Below are positions 59,782 through 64,000 of a stretch of DNA of 64,000 nt, piece by piece. Below the pieces are notes generated by a model. That model saw nothing but the letters and a program-made list of their open reading frames with translations. It was not told the DNA's origin and did not search any database. The stretch comes from Pleodorina starrii (taxonomy: Eukaryota > Chlorophyta > Chlorophyceae > Chlamydomonadales > Volvocaceae): assembly GCA_030267565.1 (NCBI GenBank), contig BRXU01000027.1, positions 221,001 to 285,000 on the forward strand, in the 5' to 3' direction. Position numbers and translations under genes: made by a program. Position 1 is the stretch's first letter. Every line of letters begins with the position of its first letter.

Positions 59782-62253
59782 CCCGTTGTTGCGACAGCAG
59801 CTGTTGTTGCTGCTGTAGCGGCGGCGGCCGCGGCGGCGGCGGCGGCGGAGGTGGCGGTGGCGCCGCTGGCGGCAGCTCGTGCTGCTGTGGCGACGCGGCG
59901 GGGGGCTGTGAGGTCCGCTCCAGGGGCCCATGCACGCCGCCGCCACCGCCGCCGCCTCCGCCGCAGCCGCTCGAGTCGATGCTGCTCCGGGTGAACGACA
60001 TGCGCTGCGTGCCGACGCCGCCGGCGGCGGCGGCCGCCGCCTCTCTGTAAGGTCCCAGAAGGGCGGCACGCAGGGCCTCCATCGACGCGGCCTGGCAGGC
60101 AGAGGTGGCGGCGGTGGTTCCAGGCGGCGCGGCCTCGCGTCTCAGCAAGAGCTGCTGCTGCTGCTGCTGCATGTGCATCCATTGCTGCTGTTGGTGGTGC
60201 GGCCCCGGCGGCGAGCAGGGCGCGTGTGGCTGGGGCTGGGACGTCCGTGGGTGCGGTTGCGCCGAGGCGGGTAGCGGCAGCGGCGGCGGCGGCGGTTGCG
60301 CCGGCGGGAGCTGACTGGCGGGGCGAGTGCCAGCGCCTGCGCCGGTGGTGGCTGGCGGCGCTACCGCGGCGGAGTCCCGCGCCGCCGCCGGCCCGGCGGA
60401 GGCGGAGGCGGAGGCTGCCGAAGCGGTGGTCAGGCCCGTGGCCCCGCTGGTTGCCGCCGCCTGCGGCTGCCCTTGGGTGGTGGCGACCCGGACAGGGGCC
60501 GGCGACGGCCAAGTCTGCGGCGCGGACGCGCCGTGCTCGAGCTGCTTCATGTGCTTCGTGGCGGGAGTGGCGGCGGTGTGGGCGCCACCGGCCGAAGACG
60601 GCCTTTGTGGGCCAGATGACGTGGTCGCGACGAAGGCCCTGTTGGGCTCTGCGCCACCGCCAGCCGAGCCGGGTGCGGACAATGGCTGGTGCGGCTGCGG
60701 AGGGCGGGCGTCGTTGCTGGGTGAAGGTGAGGACGGCGGTTGGCCACCGGCGGCGGCGGCGGCGTCAGCGGCGGCGACGCGGCGGACCGCAAGTACGGCA
60801 GCCCGGCGGCGCCGAAATGCCCACTCGTCGTCAGCGCCCTCGTCATCGTCGTCGTCAACCTTAGCAGCCTGCTGCTGTGACCCCCGGGGCTGCGCCAGCG
60901 CCTGCTGCTGCGCCTGCTGCTGCTGCTGCTGCTGTAACTTGTGCCGCAGCTGCAGCAGATTCCACTGCTGCTGTAGCTGCAGCTGAAGCCGCAGCTGAAG
61001 CGCATCCTGAGAGACCCCCATCCGGGACACGACCACGCGCCTGTCTGCCGCCTCCACGCCGCCTCCGTCGCCGTCGCCGTCGTTGCCGCCACCGCCTCCA
61101 CCCTGGCGAATAAGGCCGCCGCCATCACTGAGGAGCTGGGCAGCCGCAGCCGCAGCCGCCGCGCAGGCGGCGTCATGCCGGACGCCGGCGGCGGCGGCGC
61201 CCTCCACCGGCCCAGTGATCCTGCCAGCCTCGGCGCCGCCGCCGCCGCCGCCGCGGCCTGCGGCGCCGCTGCCATCGACGTCCCCTCCGCCGAAGCGACA
61301 CGGCGCCACGCCCTCGCGCTCGCTGCCGTACTTCCCAACGTACTTCCCGCCGTACTTTACGTTCTCCTCCTCGTCGACGTCGTCGTCATCGCTGCCGCTG
61401 CCGCCGCCGCTGCTGCCTCCGCTGCCGCCGCCGCCGCCGCCGCAGCTGCTGTCGCTTCCGCTCGACATCGTCTGTCCGGAGAGATGCAGCAGCTGCGCCG
61501 CCGCGTGTAGGATCGAGTCGGGCAGGGAGGGCTTGCGCTCCTGGGGCTGGTGATGGCTGTGGTGGCTGTGGTGGTGGTGGTGGTGGTGGTGGTGGCGGCC
61601 CGGCGGCGGCGGCGCCGGCGGCGCCGGCAGCAGCGGCGAGCCGGGATGAGCCCACTGGAACTGCCGCCGCGGCCGTTGCACGCGGCGGCTCCGGGGCCGC
61701 CGCGCGACGACCAGAGCGAACGGCGGCGGAACCAGCGGGCCGCCGTCATCGACGTCGTCGTCGTCGTTGTCGTCGTCGCCGCCGTCGCCGTCGCGGCGGC
61801 GGCGGCGGCGGCAAGGTGGCGGCGCGTCGGGGCCGGCGTGTGGGTCGAATGGAGAAGACACGGCGCCCGCCTTCGCCGTCGCCCCCGCCGCCGCAGCGGC
61901 GGCGGCGGCGGCCGCCGCCGCCGGTGGCCATCCCGCCGCCAGCAGCTGAACCTGATACTCCGTCACCGCCGCCGGGTGACCTGTTAGGGTTCCCTGCCGT
62001 ACCGGTGGCTGGTGGGCCACCAGCCGATCTTGTATCGCGGCGGCGGCGGCGGAGGCGGTTGCCGCGCCCAGAGGGTTGTACGGCACCGACGGGCGGCGGG
62101 CTCCACCGCCTCCGGCGTCCTGCGCGCCAAAGGACCGAGAGGACCGCGAGGGCGGGGAGGACGGCGGCGGCCCGTACAAGCTAGGCGCTGACGCCAGCGA
62201 GCGATGGGGACCGAAGCCGTACGGCGGCGGCGCGTGGGGCTCGTGCCGCGGCC

Positions 62254-62288
<35 letters not shown>

Positions 62289-64000
62289 GGCAGCGGCGAT
62301 GGTGGTGGTGGAACCAGTCCGCGCGGGACCGATGAAGCCCCACCACCCCCGCCCACCGCCTCCACCGTCCGGCCATCCTCGCCCCCTTCCTCTTCCCCCT
62401 GCTCCTCGTCACATTCCTCCACACACACCCCTCCGCCACAACCGCCGCCGCCGCCCGCCGGACCCGCCGCCGCCGCCGCCCGCGCCCGCAGCGGCGGCGG
62501 CAGCCTGCCCGCTCTCCCGTGCGGCAGCGGCGCCGCCGACACCTGCTCCGGGGCGGGCTCGGCGCCTCCGCCGCCGCCTCCGCCGCCGCCGCCACCCGCC
62601 AGGTGCATGAGCAGCTGCTGGCGGCCCAACGCGCTCCATCCCACAATGACCTGCCCCGAGTGGGCGTGCTTCATGGGGGCGGTGAGGCGCAGCAGGTACT
62701 CGGCCTTGCCGTGCGCCCCGCTGCTGCAGAGGGTGACCTTGGTGGGGTAGGTGGCGGGGTCCAGCTGACCACCCGCGTTGATCACCACCTGGGAAGGGGG
62801 TGGCGGGTGGCGGGGTGCGGGTGGCGGGTGGCGGGTGGCGGGTGGCGGGGTGCGGGTGGCGGGTGGCGGGTGGCGGGTGGCGGGTGGCGGGTTGGGGACA
62901 GGTCGCCCTCGGCCGTCCCTCTGCTGCGATACCTCCCCTGCCTCCCTGCCCTGCCCTGCCTCCCTGCCTCCTGCGCCCTGCTCCTGCCCCCCGCCCCTCA
63001 CCTCCGCCCCAGCCCCAGCCCCCACCCCCTCACCTGCACCGCCAGCGGCGTGGTCGTCACCGCCAGGCTCCCCTCCACAAAGGGCTTCTGCAGGTACACC
63101 CGGCCCTTGTCCGGACGGACCACGCTGCGGTTCTGACTCACCACGCTGCGCACACGCGAGCAGGGCACCTCCAGCCGCGCCGCCGCCGCCGCCACACCCG
63201 CCTCCATGATGCGGCGAACCTCCGCAGCGCTGGGGGCGGCGGCGGCGGCGGCTGGCGCTGACGCGGACGCTGTTACGGGCTGGCGGGCCACGCCGCCGCC
63301 GCCGCCGCCGCCTCCGGGGGTTGGCCGTCGCGTCGGCGCGTGCTGCGGCGGGTCGCCAACGTGGCTGGCGGCGCCGGCGATGTTGTGCGGCACAGGCCCG
63401 ATGCGAGGCCCGGCGGCGGCGGCGGCGGAGGGACCGCGACGGCGAGCCGTCGGCGGGGCGTCCGAGTCGCCGGCGGCCGCGTCAGCGTCTTCCTCCTCCT
63501 TGTCATCATCATCATCATCGGCCGCAATGTCACCGTCGTCGCCGCTCCCAAAATCGGCGCCGCACTCACGCGCCTCGCCGCCGCCGCCGATGCCTCGCTG
63601 CCTCGCTGCCGCTGCGTCACCGGCCCTGGCGGCGGCGGAGCCGCGCTCGGCCGCAAGCCAAGCGGCCGCCGCCGCCGCCGCCGCCGCTGCCTCGCCAGTG
63701 GCAGCGCCCGCGGCGCCGCCGGACCCAGCCGTCACTGGCGTCGCCGCCGCCGCCGCCGTCGCCGCGGCGCCGGCGCACGTCTCCGCAGCCAGCCGCTGGC
63801 AGCGGTCCTCTCCCCCCAGATCCATCATCGCCAGTACCGCCTCCCGGTCCTCATCCTCCTCATCGATACGACAATGCCGTACACCCGTGTCCAACCGGCC
63901 AAGGTGGCGGCCGGCCCAGTGGTCCTCCGCCGACGCCGACGCCGACGCGGCGCGGCGCCGCCGCGCCGCCGCGGCGCTTCCGCCGCCGGCGGAGCAGCCG
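57041..64000 (-). CDS. giant Gln/Ala-rich protein, partial at the 5' end
   Basis: Two minus-strand exons: 63034-64000 (open to the window edge) and 57041-62788 (5,748 nt, stop TGA). The intron 62789-63033 has GTGAGG and CCCAG ends and is in phase, giving at least 2,237 aa. The only region of ordinary composition spans the splice junction: RSVVSQNRSVVRPDKGRVYL ... KPFVEGSLAVTTTPLAVQ, then VVINAGGQLDPATYPTKVTL, GKAEYLLRLTAPMKHAHSGQ and VIVGWSALGRQQLL. This looks like a folded domain, but I do not recognise it. The rest is poly-Gln, poly-Ala, poly-Gly, His and acidic runs with many CAG-type codons, as in large algal regulatory or scaffold proteins. A role in transcription is only a guess. Ser/Asp/Glu clusters flank the domain. 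The start codon lies beyond position 64000. Confidence 0.7.
62800..62893 (+). repeat. (GGGTGGC)n repeat in the intron of the partial Gln/Ala-rich gene
   Basis: About 13 heptamer units, some GGGGTGC, lie inside the 245-bp intron 62789-63033, close to the acceptor in the minus-strand transcript. Confidence 0.9.

Noticed and set aside
1..64000. CRISPR array, prophage, operon or viral genes
   Set aside because: No regularly spaced identical repeats with unique spacers and no viral or prokaryotic gene signatures; all supported genes are spliced eukaryotic genes.

Overview
The window is nuclear DNA from a green alga, most likely a volvocine chlorophyte (Chlamydomonas/Volvox group). It is very GC-rich. 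Genes are cut into many short exons with GT-AG introns. Introns and UTRs are full of microsatellites and minisatellites. Candidate poly(A) signals are TGTAA, the volvocine form, rather than AATAAA. Proteins carry long Ala/Gly/Gln/Ser runs, and the gene set is plant/algal (a ciliary STPG-type protein, a plastid Ycf45/SPD1-like ATPase, exportin-T). I cannot name the species from the sequence. There is no sign of a prokaryotic, plasmid or viral segment and no CRISPR array.

Layout. (1) 400-1859, minus: partial GT31 glycosyltransferase running off the left edge. (2) 3460-8414, plus: complete 267-aa STPG/SHIPPO-type protein; its last intron holds a 1.3-kb insertion flanked by 36-bp direct repeats and an apparent target-site duplication. 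(3) 11982-13521, minus: small membrane protein of unknown function, tentative model. (4) 15354-24810, minus: 13-exon, 968-aa protein joining TPR repeats to a C-terminal DEK_C domain; its introns hold an 18-bp minisatellite and a roughly 690-bp (GGGA)n tract. (5) 25415-31021, plus: 1,359-aa low-complexity protein, divergent from (4) across a roughly 600-bp shared promoter region. (6) 33519-42546, plus: exportin-T (tRNA nuclear exporter), 16 exons. (7) 44859-51021, plus: plastid-type Ycf45/SPD1-like AAA ATPase, 13 exons; two of its introns contain three tRNA genes (two intron-bearing tRNA-Asp on the sense strand, one tRNA-Gln antisense). (8) 57041-64000, minus: at least 2,237-aa Gln/Ala-rich protein running off the right edge. 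The stretches 1860-3459, 8415-11981, 13522-15353, 42547-44858 and 51022-57040 contain no gene I can support apart from UTR signals and repeats.

How it fits together. These are unrelated housekeeping and structural genes, as expected of a nuclear locus. Models 2, 4, 5, 6 and 7 were built exon by exon: every junction keeps reading phase and the summed exon lengths are multiples of three, so these are the strongest calls. The neighbourhood of a tRNA exporter and three tRNA genes is notable but probably coincidental. I see no convincing new multi-gene system. The most unusual material is repeat and intron biology: a putative mobile element with terminal direct repeats, solo copies of its terminal repeat in introns of three genes, a tandemly triplicated 5' splice site in exportin-T, and intronic tRNA genes with their own introns.
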